The notes beneath the pieces are model-generated. The model was not told the DNA's origin and did no database searches. It saw only the letters and a list, made by a program, of their open reading frames with translations. This document shows, piece after piece, positions 42,574-50,895 of a stretch of DNA of 64,000 bases. Origin of the DNA: Flavobacteriales bacterium (GTDB lineage: Bacteria > Bacteroidota > Bacteroidia > Flavobacteriales_F > PHOS-HE28); NCBI GenBank assembly GCA_016718655.1, contig JADKCV010000002.1:245690-309689 (forward strand), written 5' to 3'. The position numbers were made by a program, and so were the translations under genes. Position 1 is the first letter of the stretch. Every line of letters begins with the position of its first letter.

Positions 42574-43482
42574 ATGTCCATCCAGGTCGATCATATCACC
42601 AAGCTGTACGGGTCCCAGAAAGCCCTGGATGATGTCTCCTTCAGCGTAGGGGGAAGTGAGGTCGTGGGCTTCCTAGGCCCCAATGGAGCAGGCAAGAGCA
42701 CCATGATGAAGATCCTGACCTGCTACCTGCCACCGACCAATGGCACCGCGGTAGTCTGCGGACATGACGTCGGCTCGGCCAGCTTGGAGGTCAGGCGCAA
42801 CGTGGGCTACCTGCCCGAGCACAATCCGCTCTATGTCGACCTGTACGTAAGGGAGTACCTGGTGTTCGTAGCTGGTATCCATGGCATGGCCCGGAAGGAG
42901 GAGCGTGTGAAGGAGATGATCGACCTGGTCGGGTTGGGACGTGAACAGCACAAGCGTATCGGCCAGTTGAGCAAAGGCTACCGGCAGCGTGTCGGATTGG
43001 CTCAAGCCATGATCCATGATCCCAAGGTGCTCATCCTGGATGAGCCCACCAGTGGACTCGACCCGAATCAACTCGTGGAGATCCGAAGCCTCATCAAAGA
43101 GGTGGGGCGCAGCAAGACGGTATTGCTGAGCACCCACATCATGCAAGAGGTGGAAGCCATTTGTGATCGCGTGATCATCCTCGATAAGGGGCGGATCGTA
43201 GCCGACGATAGCGCAAGTACATTGCGAAGCGGATCCCAGCAACGTGCCGTGATCGAAGTGGAGTTCGATCGCGCCGTGGCGGCGAACCTCCTGCTCAACA
43301 TACCCGGGGTCCTACAGACCAAACGATCCAGTGACCGGCTCTGGTTCCTGGCTCATGATGCCGGCACCGATATCCGGCCCGCCGTATTCCAGTTCGCAGT
43401 GGATAAAGGCCTCACCGTACTAGGCCTGCAACGAAGCGAGCGCGGTCTGGAGGAGGTGTTCAAGGAACTCACGGGGAACTGA
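42574..43482 (+). CDS. gldA: gliding-motility-type ABC transporter ATP-binding protein GldA
   Basis: 302 residues. Walker A GFLGPNGAGKSTMMKILTCY, GYLPEHNPLYVDLYVREYLV, signature QLSKGYRQRVGLAQAMIHDP and Walker B VLILDEPTSGLDPNQLVEIR. The LPEHNPLY and LSKGYRQRVGLAQA sequences and the ~90-residue C-terminal domain match GldA, the ATPase linked with gliding in Flavobacteria; the same protein is found in non-gliding Bacteroidota. No gldFG permease genes are adjacent, so its partners are elsewhere. The frame opens at 42406, but 42574 follows the -7 box. Confidence 0.82.
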   Translation: MSIQVDHITKLYGSQKALDDVSFSVGGSEVVGFLGPNGAGKSTMMKILTCYLPPTNGTAVVCGHDVGSASLEVRRNVGYLPEHNPLYVDLYVREYLVFVAGIHGMARKEERVKEMIDLVGLGREQHKRIGQLSKGYRQRVGLAQAMIHDPKVLILDEPTSGLDPNQLVEIRSLIKEVGRSKTVLLSTHIMQEVEAICDRVIILDKGRIVADDSASTLRSGSQQRAVIEVEFDRAVAANLLLNIPGVLQTKRSSDRLWFLAHDAGTDIRPAVFQFAVDKGLTVLGLQRSERGLEEVFKELTGN

Positions 43483-43576
43483 ATCCGATCGAGCACCTCC
43501 GGATCATCCGGACCGATCCCACATGCCGTGGAACGGGAGGAATGGTTTCCTTTGCAGCCTTCAAACAGACCAGCGA

Positions 43577-44839
43577 ATGCCCTACCTCTTCACGTCCGAA
43601 TCCGTTAGCGAAGGCCACCCGGACAAGGTCGCCGATCAGATCAGCGATGCCCTCATCGACCATTTCCTGGCGTTCGACGCCTCGAGCAAGGTGGCCTGCG
43701 AAACGCTGGTCACCACGGGTCAAGTGATCCTTGCGGGTGAGGTGAAGAGCAAGGCCTACCTGGATGTGCAACAGATCGCACGTGATGTGATCGAACGGAT
43801 CGGCTACACCAAGAGCGAATACATGTTCGAGGCGCATAGCTGCGGGGTGCTCAGTGCCATCCACGAGCAGAGTCCGGACATCAACCAGGGCGTGGAACGT
43901 AAGAAGCCTGAAGAGCAAGGTGCTGGAGACCAAGGCATGATGTTCGGCTATGCGTGCCGCGACACCGACAACTACATGCCTTTGGCGCTGGAGATCAGCC
44001 ACATGCTCCTGCGTGAACTGGCCGTCATCCGTCGCGAGAAGAACAGCAAGATGCCCTACCTAAGGCCCGACGCGAAGAGCCAGGTGACCATCGAATACAA
44101 CGATGACCACACCCCCAAGCGTATCGACGCCATCGTGGTGAGCACGCAGCACGACGACTTCGATAAGGAGGCGAAGATGCTGGCCAAGATCAAACAGGAC
44201 GTCATCGATATCCTCATCCCCCGGGTGAAGAAGCAGCTGCCCAAGCGCGTCCAGGCCCTGTTCGGCAAGGACATCGTATACCACATCAACCCGACCGGCA
44301 AATTCGTCATCGGTGGTCCGCATGGTGATACCGGGCTCACCGGTCGCAAGATCATCGTGGACACATACGGAGGCAAGGGAGCACACGGGGGAGGGGCGTT
44401 CAGTGGCAAGGACCCCAGCAAGGTGGACCGCAGTGCGGCGTATGCTGCGCGGCACGTGGCCAAGCATCTGGTGGCTGCCGGTGTGTGCGATGAGGTCCTG
44501 GTGCAGGTGGCCTACGCCATCGGTGTGGCCAAGCCGGTCGGATTCTACGTGAACACCCATGGCACCGCCAAGGTGAAGCTGACCGACGGACAGATCGCGA
44601 ACACCATCGCCAGCCTCAAGGAGTTCGATATGCGTCCCTATTTCATCGAGCAGCGTTTCAAACTACGCACACCCATCTACAGTGAGACCGCGAGCTACGG
44701 CCATATGGGGAGGGAGAGCAAGGTGGTGACGAAGACCTTCAACAATGCCGGACAGCGCGCAACGATCACGGTGAAGCTTTTCCCTTGGGAGGAGCTCAAT
44801 GCCTTGGACGTGGTCCGGAAGGCGTTCAAGCTCAAGTGA
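43577..44839 (+). CDS. metK: S-adenosylmethionine synthetase
   Basis: 420 residues, the longer Bacteroidota form. FTSESVSEGHPDKVADQISD, GDQGMMFGYACRDTDNYMPL, the P-loop-like GGGAFSGKDPSKVDRSAAYA, and CDEVLVQVAYAIGVAKPVGF are all in order. The enzyme makes S-adenosylmethionine from methionine and ATP. ATG 43577 gives MPYLFTSESVSEGH, the usual N terminus; an upstream ATG at 43523 would add unrelated sequence. Followed by 168 bases of gap before rplU with its own promoter. Confidence 0.95.
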   Translation: MPYLFTSESVSEGHPDKVADQISDALIDHFLAFDASSKVACETLVTTGQVILAGEVKSKAYLDVQQIARDVIERIGYTKSEYMFEAHSCGVLSAIHEQSPDINQGVERKKPEEQGAGDQGMMFGYACRDTDNYMPLALEISHMLLRELAVIRREKNSKMPYLRPDAKSQVTIEYNDDHTPKRIDAIVVSTQHDDFDKEAKMLAKIKQDVIDILIPRVKKQLPKRVQALFGKDIVYHINPTGKFVIGGPHGDTGLTGRKIIVDTYGGKGAHGGGAFSGKDPSKVDRSAAYAARHVAKHLVAAGVCDEVLVQVAYAIGVAKPVGFYVNTHGTAKVKLTDGQIANTIASLKEFDMRPYFIEQRFKLRTPIYSETASYGHMGRESKVVTKTFNNAGQRATITVKLFPWEELNALDVVRKAFKLK

Positions 44840-44955
44840 TCCGGACATATCGGCCGGCCATGTGCCCCGTCCATGTGTGTGACCGCATACGGGATCACGC
44901 TACGAGGGTCCTAAGTCGTTCGTGACCAACGTGAAAGAAGAGTTTTCACAGTAGT

Positions 44956-44985
44956 TTGTTGGATCGACACGATCCCTTACATTTG
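44956..44985 (+). promoter_or_regulatory. rplU promoter: TTG -33 box and TACATTTG -7 box
   Basis: TTG at 44956-44958 and TACATTTG at 44978-44985 are separated by 19 bases, the classic Bacteroidota arrangement. The -7 box lies 22 bases before the ATG. This is the best-formed promoter in the window. Confidence 0.7.
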
Positions 44986-45007
44986 CAGCCCATTTCCTGG
45001 AAAGACC

Positions 45008-45523
45008 ATGTACGCCATTGTCGATATCGCCGGCCAGCAATACAAAGTGAAGCAGGCCCAAAAGCTGAAAGTGCACCGCCTCGAGGCAGAGGAAGGCAAG
45101 CACGTAGAGCTGGATAACGTGCTGCTGCTGAGCGACGGCAAGACCATCAGTGTGGGTACCCCCCGCGTGGAAGGTGCCCGTGTGGCCGTGAAGGTCCTCA
45201 ACCATGGCAAAGGGGACAAGGTCCTCGTCTTCAAGAAGAAGCGCCGCAAAGGCTATCAGAAGATGAACGGCCACCGTCAGTACCTCACCGAACTCTGGGT
45301 GGAAGCCATCCTGGGCAAGGGCGAGAAGTTCGACGCCAGCAAGAGCACCGCACCTGCTCCGAAAGTGGTGAAAGTGGCGGAACCCAAGGTGAAGCGCACC
45401 GTGGCAACGAAGACCGAGGCACCCGCCAAGGCCGCTGCCAAGAAGGCCGCTCCCAAGAAAGCAGCCGCACCCAAGAAGGCTGCCGCCAAGAAAGCAGCTC
45501 CTAAGAAGGACGACAAGAAGTAA
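45008..45523 (+). CDS. rplU: 50S ribosomal protein L21 with a histone-like C-terminal tail
   Basis: 171 residues; bacterial L21 is usually about 103. Residues 1-105 are canonical (MYAIVDIAGQQYKVKQAQKL, VLVFKKKRRKGYQKMNGHRQ). The remaining ~65 residues are Ala/Lys/Pro-rich (KAAAKKAAPKKAAAPKKAAA), resembling histone H1 tails and probably disordered; similar extensions are known to me from other Bacteroidota L21 proteins. L21 binds 23S rRNA in the large subunit. Followed 56 bases later by rpmA. Confidence 0.93.
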   Translation: MYAIVDIAGQQYKVKQAQKLKVHRLEAEEGKHVELDNVLLLSDGKTISVGTPRVEGARVAVKVLNHGKGDKVLVFKKKRRKGYQKMNGHRQYLTELWVEAILGKGEKFDASKSTAPAPKVVKVAEPKVKRTVATKTEAPAKAAAKKAAPKKAAAPKKAAAKKAAPKKDDKK

Positions 45524-45579
45524 TTGTTCGGCAGGCCCAGGTCCGCACCCCGGCACTCCAGTCAAAGACCCCATAAGCC

Positions 45580-45903
45580 ATGGCACACAAGAAAGGTGAA
45601 GGCAGTACCCAGAACGGCCGCGAATCGCACTCGAAGCGACTCGGCGTGAAACTCTTCGGTGGTCAGACCGCCGTGGCTGGCAACATCATCGTGCGCCAGC
45701 GCGGTACCAAGCACCACCCCGGCAAGAACGTCGGCATCGGTGTGGACCATACCCTGTATGCCACCGCCGATGGCATCGTTTCCTATCGCAAGAAGCGCGG
45801 AGAGCGCAGCTTTGTGAGCGTGCTGCCCGCTGGTTCCGTGACCGGAGCCCCAGCCAAGGCCGTCTCCAAGAAGGCCAGCAAGCCCGCACCCGAGCAAGAG
45901 TGA
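45580..45903 (+). CDS. rpmA: 50S ribosomal protein L27
   Basis: 107 residues. MAHKKGEGSTQNGRESHSKR and LGVKLFGGQTAVAGNIIVRQ, GTKHHPGKNVGIGVDHTLYA are canonical. It starts directly with MAHKKG, without the cleavable extension found in Firmicutes. The last ~22 residues (VTGAPAKAVSKKASKPAPEQE) form a small Ala/Lys-rich tail like that of L21. L27 reaches the peptidyl transferase centre. Cotranscribed with rplU and followed by a strong terminator. Confidence 0.94.
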   Translation: MAHKKGEGSTQNGRESHSKRLGVKLFGGQTAVAGNIIVRQRGTKHHPGKNVGIGVDHTLYATADGIVSYRKKRGERSFVSVLPAGSVTGAPAKAVSKKASKPAPEQE

Positions 45904-45964
45904 TCCCCGCTTGGGACCAGCGGTCGGATCCCTTGGTCCGCGATCCCAAGTAGTTGCGTTGAAG

Positions 45965-45990
45965 AGCCCTCCCACGTGGAGGGCTTTTTC
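45965..45990 (+). terminator. rho-independent terminator after rplU-rpmA
   Basis: GCCCTCC (45966-45972), loop CACGT, GGAGGGC (45978-45984), then TTTTT; the strongest terminator in the window. It separates the ribosomal operon from serS. Confidence 0.85.
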
Positions 45991-46028
45991 GTGGCGCAAA
46001 GGCTCCTGATGGCCCGGACCGCATTGGC

Positions 46029-46036
46029 TACCTTTG
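46029..46036 (+). promoter_or_regulatory. -7 box TACCTTTG before serS
   Basis: Exact TAnnTTTG match 27 bases before the serS ATG; would drive the long serS operon. Confidence 0.55.
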
Positions 46037-46063
46037 CCCACCTAGAATATCGCACTACCGACC

Positions 46064-47338
46064 ATGCTCGAACTGCCTTTCCTGCGGAATAACCGCGACG
46101 AGATCGAACAACGCCTTTCCAAACGGAACATCGATGCCAAGACCTTGGTGGCTCGGGCATTGGAGATCGATGAACAACGGCGCTCGACGCAAGCCGAACT
46201 GGATGCCAAACAGGCCGAATTGAACACGCTCAGCAAGGCCATCGGCGACTTGATGAAGGCCGGGCAACGCAACGAGGCGGAAACCGCCAAGGGCACGACG
46301 GTGGAGATCAAGTCCGCGGTTCAAGGACTGGCGGAGCGACTGGCGGTGCTGGAGCGCGAGCAGCAGGACCACCTGTGCACCATACCCAACGCACCCAGCC
46401 AAAAGGTGCCTCACGGCCGCTCACCCGAGGAGAACACCGTGGTGCTGCAGGAAGGGGCTATCCCGGACCTTGGCCCATCCGCCAAACCCCACTGGGAACT
46501 GGGCGAGGAGTATGGATTCCTGCATATGGAACTAGGCGTGAAGGTGACGGGCGCAGGATTCCCGGTATACAGTGGTCCGGGGGCCAAGCTCCAACGCGCG
46601 TTGATCACGTTCTTCCTGGACAAGGCCACCGATGCCGGATACCGCGAGATCATCCCTCCCCATTTGGTGAACGCAGCCAGTGCCTTCGCTACGGGCCAAT
46701 TACCCGACAAGGAAGGCCAGATGTACCACGCCACGGTGGACGACCTCTATCTGATCCCCACGGCCGAGGTTCCCATCACGAACCTGTATCGCGACGAGAT
46801 CCTCAACGCAGAACAGCTGCCGATCAAAATGGTGGGCTACACCCCTTGCTTCCGCCGCGAGGCCGGCAGCTACGGTGCACATGTGCGCGGTTTGAACCGC
46901 GTACACCAGTTCGACAAGGTGGAGATCGTGCGCATCGAGAAGCCGGAGAACAGCTATGCCGTTCTGGAGGAGATGGTGGAGCATGTGAAAGGATTGCTCC
47001 GAGCCCTCGAACTACCCTACCGTCAGTTGCTGCTCTGCGGCGGGGACATGGGCTTCGCCAGTGCCATGACCTATGACATGGAAGTGTACAGCGCGGCCCA
47101 ACACCGGTGGCTGGAGGTGAGCTCCATCAGCAACTTCGAGACCTTCCAGAGCAACCGGATGAAGCTGCGTTACCGGGGCGAGGACAAGAAGCCCCGTTTG
47201 GCACACACCTTGAACGGAAGTGCCCTGGCCTTGGCACGTATCGTGGCCGCACTCTTGGAGAACAACCAGACACCGGATGGGATCCGGATACCGAAGGTGC
47301 TGCAACCCTACATGGGCATGGCGATGATCACCAAATGA
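46064..47338 (+). CDS. serS: seryl-tRNA synthetase
   Basis: 424 residues. N-terminal long antiparallel coiled-coil arm (about 30-105) with LPFLRNNRDEIEQRLSKRNI at the start. Class II motifs follow: motif 1 near ALITFFLDKATDAGYREIIP, motif 2 TPCFRREAGSYGAHVRGLNR with VHQFDKVEIV, and motif 3 in LNGSALALARIVAALLENNQ. It charges tRNA-Ser and tRNA-Sec. First gene of a run of overlapping genes; its stop overlaps the next start (ATGA). Confidence 0.95.
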   Translation: MLELPFLRNNRDEIEQRLSKRNIDAKTLVARALEIDEQRRSTQAELDAKQAELNTLSKAIGDLMKAGQRNEAETAKGTTVEIKSAVQGLAERLAVLEREQQDHLCTIPNAPSQKVPHGRSPEENTVVLQEGAIPDLGPSAKPHWELGEEYGFLHMELGVKVTGAGFPVYSGPGAKLQRALITFFLDKATDAGYREIIPPHLVNAASAFATGQLPDKEGQMYHATVDDLYLIPTAEVPITNLYRDEILNAEQLPIKMVGYTPCFRREAGSYGAHVRGLNRVHQFDKVEIVRIEKPENSYAVLEEMVEHVKGLLRALELPYRQLLLCGGDMGFASAMTYDMEVYSAAQHRWLEVSSISNFETFQSNRMKLRYRGEDKKPRLAHTLNGSALALARIVAALLENNQTPDGIRIPKVLQPYMGMAMITK

Positions 47339-47895
47339 ACCGGAGCACACTGTTCACGGCACTTACTGCGTTGACCTACGGGGTCCTGGCAACGGGCTGC
47401 CAGCGAACCACCGCCCCACAGCACGTGACCACCCTGGACAGCCTGCTCACCAGCACGAACGGTGCACTGCTCACCCTCCGTGAGCTCGATCCTTCCCGAT
47501 ACGACCTGTTGGATTCGGCATATCACGCCCTGCTCCCATCCTTTCTGGAACGCCTTGATGATACCCTGCGCCCGGAACAGGCCGACCAATTGGTGGACCG
47601 GTTCCTGGTGTTCCGCTCCGCGGAACGAATGGGTGAGGACCAACGCATGCTCGAAGAACGCCTTGCCATCCGTTACGCACGCTTGGATACCCTTCGAGGG
47701 GACCTTGCGATCGGCGCCTTGCCGGACGGACAGGTTCGGGAAGCGATACGAACCGAATTGGGTCTTGCCCGGTTCGAACATGAGCAGGTCCTGAGCGTCA
47801 TACAGAACTACCGCACAGCCCAACAAGCATGGGACATGCGTGATTCCCTGACCGCACTTCTGTCCGAAACCCGACCAACCACCGCACGTCCATGA
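47335..47895 (+). CDS. predicted lipoprotein, unknown function
   Basis: 186 residues. Lipoprotein signal LFTALTALTYGVLATGC with the acceptor Cys at about 20 (lipobox ATGC). The mature part is helical and strongly charged (RYDLLDSAYHALLPSFLERL, DDTLRPEQADQLVDRFLVFR), resembling a helical-hairpin or coiled-coil periplasmic protein. No family recognised. The ATG overlaps the serS stop and its end overlaps the TPR gene by 4 bases, so it is translated with both. Confidence 0.68.
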   Translation: MNRSTLFTALTALTYGVLATGCQRTTAPQHVTTLDSLLTSTNGALLTLRELDPSRYDLLDSAYHALLPSFLERLDDTLRPEQADQLVDRFLVFRSAERMGEDQRMLEERLAIRYARLDTLRGDLAIGALPDGQVREAIRTELGLARFEHEQVLSVIQNYRTAQQAWDMRDSLTALLSETRPTTARP

Positions 47896-49745
47896 GGGCA
47901 CTTATCGTCCTGCTCATGGTGTCGTTCCTGGCGCCCGCAATGCTCATGGCCCAACCCGGAACGGACGAACAACTCGCAGCTCAGTATTTCCAGCAAGGCG
48001 ACCTGGAACGCGCGTTGCTCTATTACGAGAAGTTGCACCGGAAACAGCCCACGGACCACTACTACGAACAGTTGTTGAAATGTTACCTCGGTTTGAAGGA
48101 CATGGACAATGCGACGAAGTTGGTGAAGGACCAGCTTCGAAAACGCAACGGTGATGCGGCCTTCTTGATCGATCTGGGCACGGTGTACGAGCAGTCGGGA
48201 GAACCGGAGAAGGCCGACAAGGAGTATGAGAAGGCCCTGCGCGCGATGACCACCGACCCGAACAACGTACGGCTCATGGCGAACGCCTTCATCGAGGCGA
48301 ACAAACCGGACCTGGCACTGGAAGCATACGAACGCGGACAACGGGCAGCCCCTGAAGGGATCAATTACCATTACGAGATCGCCAATGTACATGCCCTGAA
48401 GGGCGACATACCGCGAATGATGACGTCCTACATGGACCTTCTTGCGGCCAATGAGGGCTACTTGCAATCGGTACAGAACGCGCTCTCGCGTTATGTGGAC
48501 CTGGATCAACAGGACCAACGGAGCGATGCCCTTCGCACCGAACTACTTCGACGTATCCAGCGGGACCCGCAACGTACCATCTTCACCGAACTGCTCATCT
48601 GGATGTATGTCCAACTGAAGGACATGAACGCCGCATTGGTTCAGACCAAGGCCTTGGACAAACGGCTGGACGAAGGGGGCCAGCGTGTGATGGAACTTGC
48701 GGCGATCGCAGTGGCCAATGATGACCATGCGATAGCGTTCAAATGCTACGAATATGTGATCGGTCTCGGGCGCAATGACGCGCTTTACCTGCAAGCACGT
48801 ATCGGTTCGATCAGTGCCCGATACCAACAACTGACCGATCAGGCCGAGCCCCCTCGGGCCGAGCTGGTCGACCTGGACCAACGAATGGCCGCCACCGTGG
48901 AGGAACTTGGCACCAATCGGACCACCTTGGACCTGATCCGGGATCGCGCGCATTTGCGTGCATTCCACCTGAATGACGGGCCAGGGGCCATCGACCTGCT
49001 CAATTCGGCCATCGACCTGCCCATGGTGGACGCCAAGTACCGCGCCCAAATGAAGCTCGATCTTGGCGATGTCCACCTGATCCACGGCGACATCTGGGAG
49101 GCCTCCTTGCTCTATTCGCAAGTGGATCTGGACCAGAAGTACGATCTGTTGGGCCACGAAGCACGATTGCGGAACGCCAAGGTCTCCTTCTACACCGGTG
49201 ACTTCCTGTGGGCACAAGCGCAGCTGGACGTACTGAAGGCGAGTACGAGCAAACTCATCGCCAACGATGCCATGGAGCTCAGCCTGCGCATCACCGATAA
49301 CCTGGGGGTCGACAGCAACTCCGTTCCGCTGAGCTACTTCGCCCGCGCGGAGTTGCTGCGGATCCAACACCGTTATGACGAAGCACTGCTCGTGTTCGAC
49401 TCGTTGGATATCGCTTTCCCGATGCACAGCTTGGGCGATGACGTTCTCTACGAACGGTTCCGTATCGCCCGGGCGCGTAAACTCTATCCCGAGGCAGCTG
49501 CATACTTGGATCGCATCATTGAACTGTATCCATTGGATATCCTGGTGGACAATGCACTTTTGGACCTTGGGAAACTCTACGAGGACCTGATCGCTGATCC
49601 GGAAAAGGCCAAAGGCTACTATGAAAAATTGATGTTCGAACAGACGGGGAGCATCTTCGTTCCGGAAGCCCGTGCTCGATTCCGCGCGTTGCGAGGCGAT
49701 GGGTCCGACCTACCGGATGAATTGAAACCCCAGCCGAACCCATGA
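47892..49745 (+). CDS. secreted TPR-repeat protein
   Basis: 617 residues. Signal peptide (LIVLLMVSFLAPAMLMAQ). The rest is arrays of tetratricopeptide-like helix pairs, for example AAQYFQQGDLERALLYYEKL, DLGTVYEQSGEPEKADKEYE, ELLRIQHRYDEALLVFDSLD and YPEAAAYLDRIIELYPLDIL, spread over the whole length. TPRs form scaffolds for protein complexes; in Bacteroidota such proteins occur in T9SS and envelope assembly, but this one cannot be named. Overlaps neighbours by ATGA on both sides. Confidence 0.75.
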   Translation: MRALIVLLMVSFLAPAMLMAQPGTDEQLAAQYFQQGDLERALLYYEKLHRKQPTDHYYEQLLKCYLGLKDMDNATKLVKDQLRKRNGDAAFLIDLGTVYEQSGEPEKADKEYEKALRAMTTDPNNVRLMANAFIEANKPDLALEAYERGQRAAPEGINYHYEIANVHALKGDIPRMMTSYMDLLAANEGYLQSVQNALSRYVDLDQQDQRSDALRTELLRRIQRDPQRTIFTELLIWMYVQLKDMNAALVQTKALDKRLDEGGQRVMELAAIAVANDDHAIAFKCYEYVIGLGRNDALYLQARIGSISARYQQLTDQAEPPRAELVDLDQRMAATVEELGTNRTTLDLIRDRAHLRAFHLNDGPGAIDLLNSAIDLPMVDAKYRAQMKLDLGDVHLIHGDIWEASLLYSQVDLDQKYDLLGHEARLRNAKVSFYTGDFLWAQAQLDVLKASTSKLIANDAMELSLRITDNLGVDSNSVPLSYFARAELLRIQHRYDEALLVFDSLDIAFPMHSLGDDVLYERFRIARARKLYPEAAAYLDRIIELYPLDILVDNALLDLGKLYEDLIADPEKAKGYYEKLMFEQTGSIFVPEARARFRALRGDGSDLPDELKPQPNP

Positions 49746-50050
49746 TCGTCTACAACGTGACCGTCAACATCGATGCCGATGTCCAGGAGCGGTGGATCGA
49801 ATGGATGAAGGAGGTCCACATCCCCGATGTGATGGCCACGGGGCTCTTCCTGGAAAGCCGGATGTTGCGTGTGCTGGCGGATGATGAGGGCGGGATCACA
49901 TACGCCATCCAATACACCGCTGCGGAAATGGACCATTATGAGCGCTACCGCGCCGAACATGCTCCACGGCTTCAGGTGGAGATGATGAAACACTTCGACG
50001 GCAAGTTCGCCGCCTTCCGCACCCTGCTGGAGGTCATCCACCCGCGATGA
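49742..50050 (+). CDS. DUF4286 family protein
   Basis: 102 residues with the family pattern MIVYNVTVNIDADVQERWIE, WMKEVHIPDVMATGLFLESR, DDEGGITYAIQYTAAEMDHY and YRAEHAPRLQVEMMKHFDGK. This is a compact alpha/beta (ferredoxin-like) fold; the function is unknown. It sits between a TPR protein and rsmA, overlapping both by 4 bases, and this link to rsmA recurs in Bacteroidota as far as I recall. Confidence 0.78.
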   Translation: MIVYNVTVNIDADVQERWIEWMKEVHIPDVMATGLFLESRMLRVLADDEGGITYAIQYTAAEMDHYERYRAEHAPRLQVEMMKHFDGKFAAFRTLLEVIHPR

Positions 50051-50820
50051 ACCCGGTCCGCGCCAAGAAACAGTTCGGGCAACACTTCCTGAACGATCGC
50101 GGTATCGCCAAGGCCATCGCCGATGCACTGACGCACCATGGTGGCTACCGATCGGTGGTCGAGATCGGACCGGGAACAGGTGCGCTCACCGTCCACCTGA
50201 TCGATCGCACCGACATCGACCTGTGGTGCGTGGAGGTGGACCGCGAGGCTGCCGCCCATGTGTTGGAGCGATTCCCCGCGCTGCGTGAACGTCTCATCCT
50301 TGGCGATGTGCTTCGGCTCGACCTGCACAAGCGATTCCCGGACGCCTTTGCCATCATCGGCAACTTCCCGTACAACATCAGTACACAGATCGTCTTCCAA
50401 GTGCTGGATCACCGTGATCGCTGCACCGAGGTGGTGGGCATGTTCCAGAAGGAGGTGGCCGACCGGATCGCAGCGCCGCCAGGGAGCAAGGTCTATGGCA
50501 TCACCAGTGTGCTGGCCCAGGCGTGGTACACGGTGGAGCATCTGATGAACGTGGAGCCGATCTCCTTCGACCCACCACCCAAGGTCCGCAGTGCTGTCAT
50601 CCGCATGAAACGGAACGCGGTGGAACGGCTACCCTGTGATGAAGCCTTGTTCTTCCGTGTGGTGAAGACCGCCTTCAACCAGCGCCGCAAGACCTTGCAC
50701 AACGCGTTGAAACCCCTGCCTGAACTGGCCGGGAAAGTGCCTGCTGAATTCGCTGGGAAGCGAGCGGAACAATTATCCGTGGCGGATTTCATCGCGCTCA
50801 CCCAAGTGGCCATGGCCTGA
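50047..50820 (+). CDS. rsmA: 16S rRNA dimethyladenosine transferase
   Basis: 257 residues. KKQFGQHFLNDRGIAKAIAD, SAM site VVEIGPGTGALTVHLIDRTD, acidic VEVDREAAAHV, and the catalytic NFPYNISTQIVFQVLDH (NLPYNIS variant with Phe). C-terminal HTH-like domain with KTAFNQRRKTLHNALKPL. RsmA/KsgA methylates A1518 and A1519 of 16S rRNA. Start overlaps DUF4286 (ATGA). Confidence 0.94.
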   Translation: MNPVRAKKQFGQHFLNDRGIAKAIADALTHHGGYRSVVEIGPGTGALTVHLIDRTDIDLWCVEVDREAAAHVLERFPALRERLILGDVLRLDLHKRFPDAFAIIGNFPYNISTQIVFQVLDHRDRCTEVVGMFQKEVADRIAAPPGSKVYGITSVLAQAWYTVEHLMNVEPISFDPPPKVRSAVIRMKRNAVERLPCDEALFFRVVKTAFNQRRKTLHNALKPLPELAGKVPAEFAGKRAEQLSVADFIALTQVAMA

Positions 50821-50851
50821 TCCGACCACTCCTCCTGCCCCTCGTGCTTCG

Positions 50852-50859
50852 TACCTTCG
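50852..50859 (+). promoter_or_regulatory. -7 box TACCTTCG before mgtE
   Basis: Exact TAnnTTCG match 36 bases before ATG 50896, in the only sizeable gap of this run, so mgtE and the following two genes may be transcribed independently. Confidence 0.5.
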
Positions 50860-50895
50860 CGACCGTTCCCACCAGGGTGCAATGGAAGACCGATC

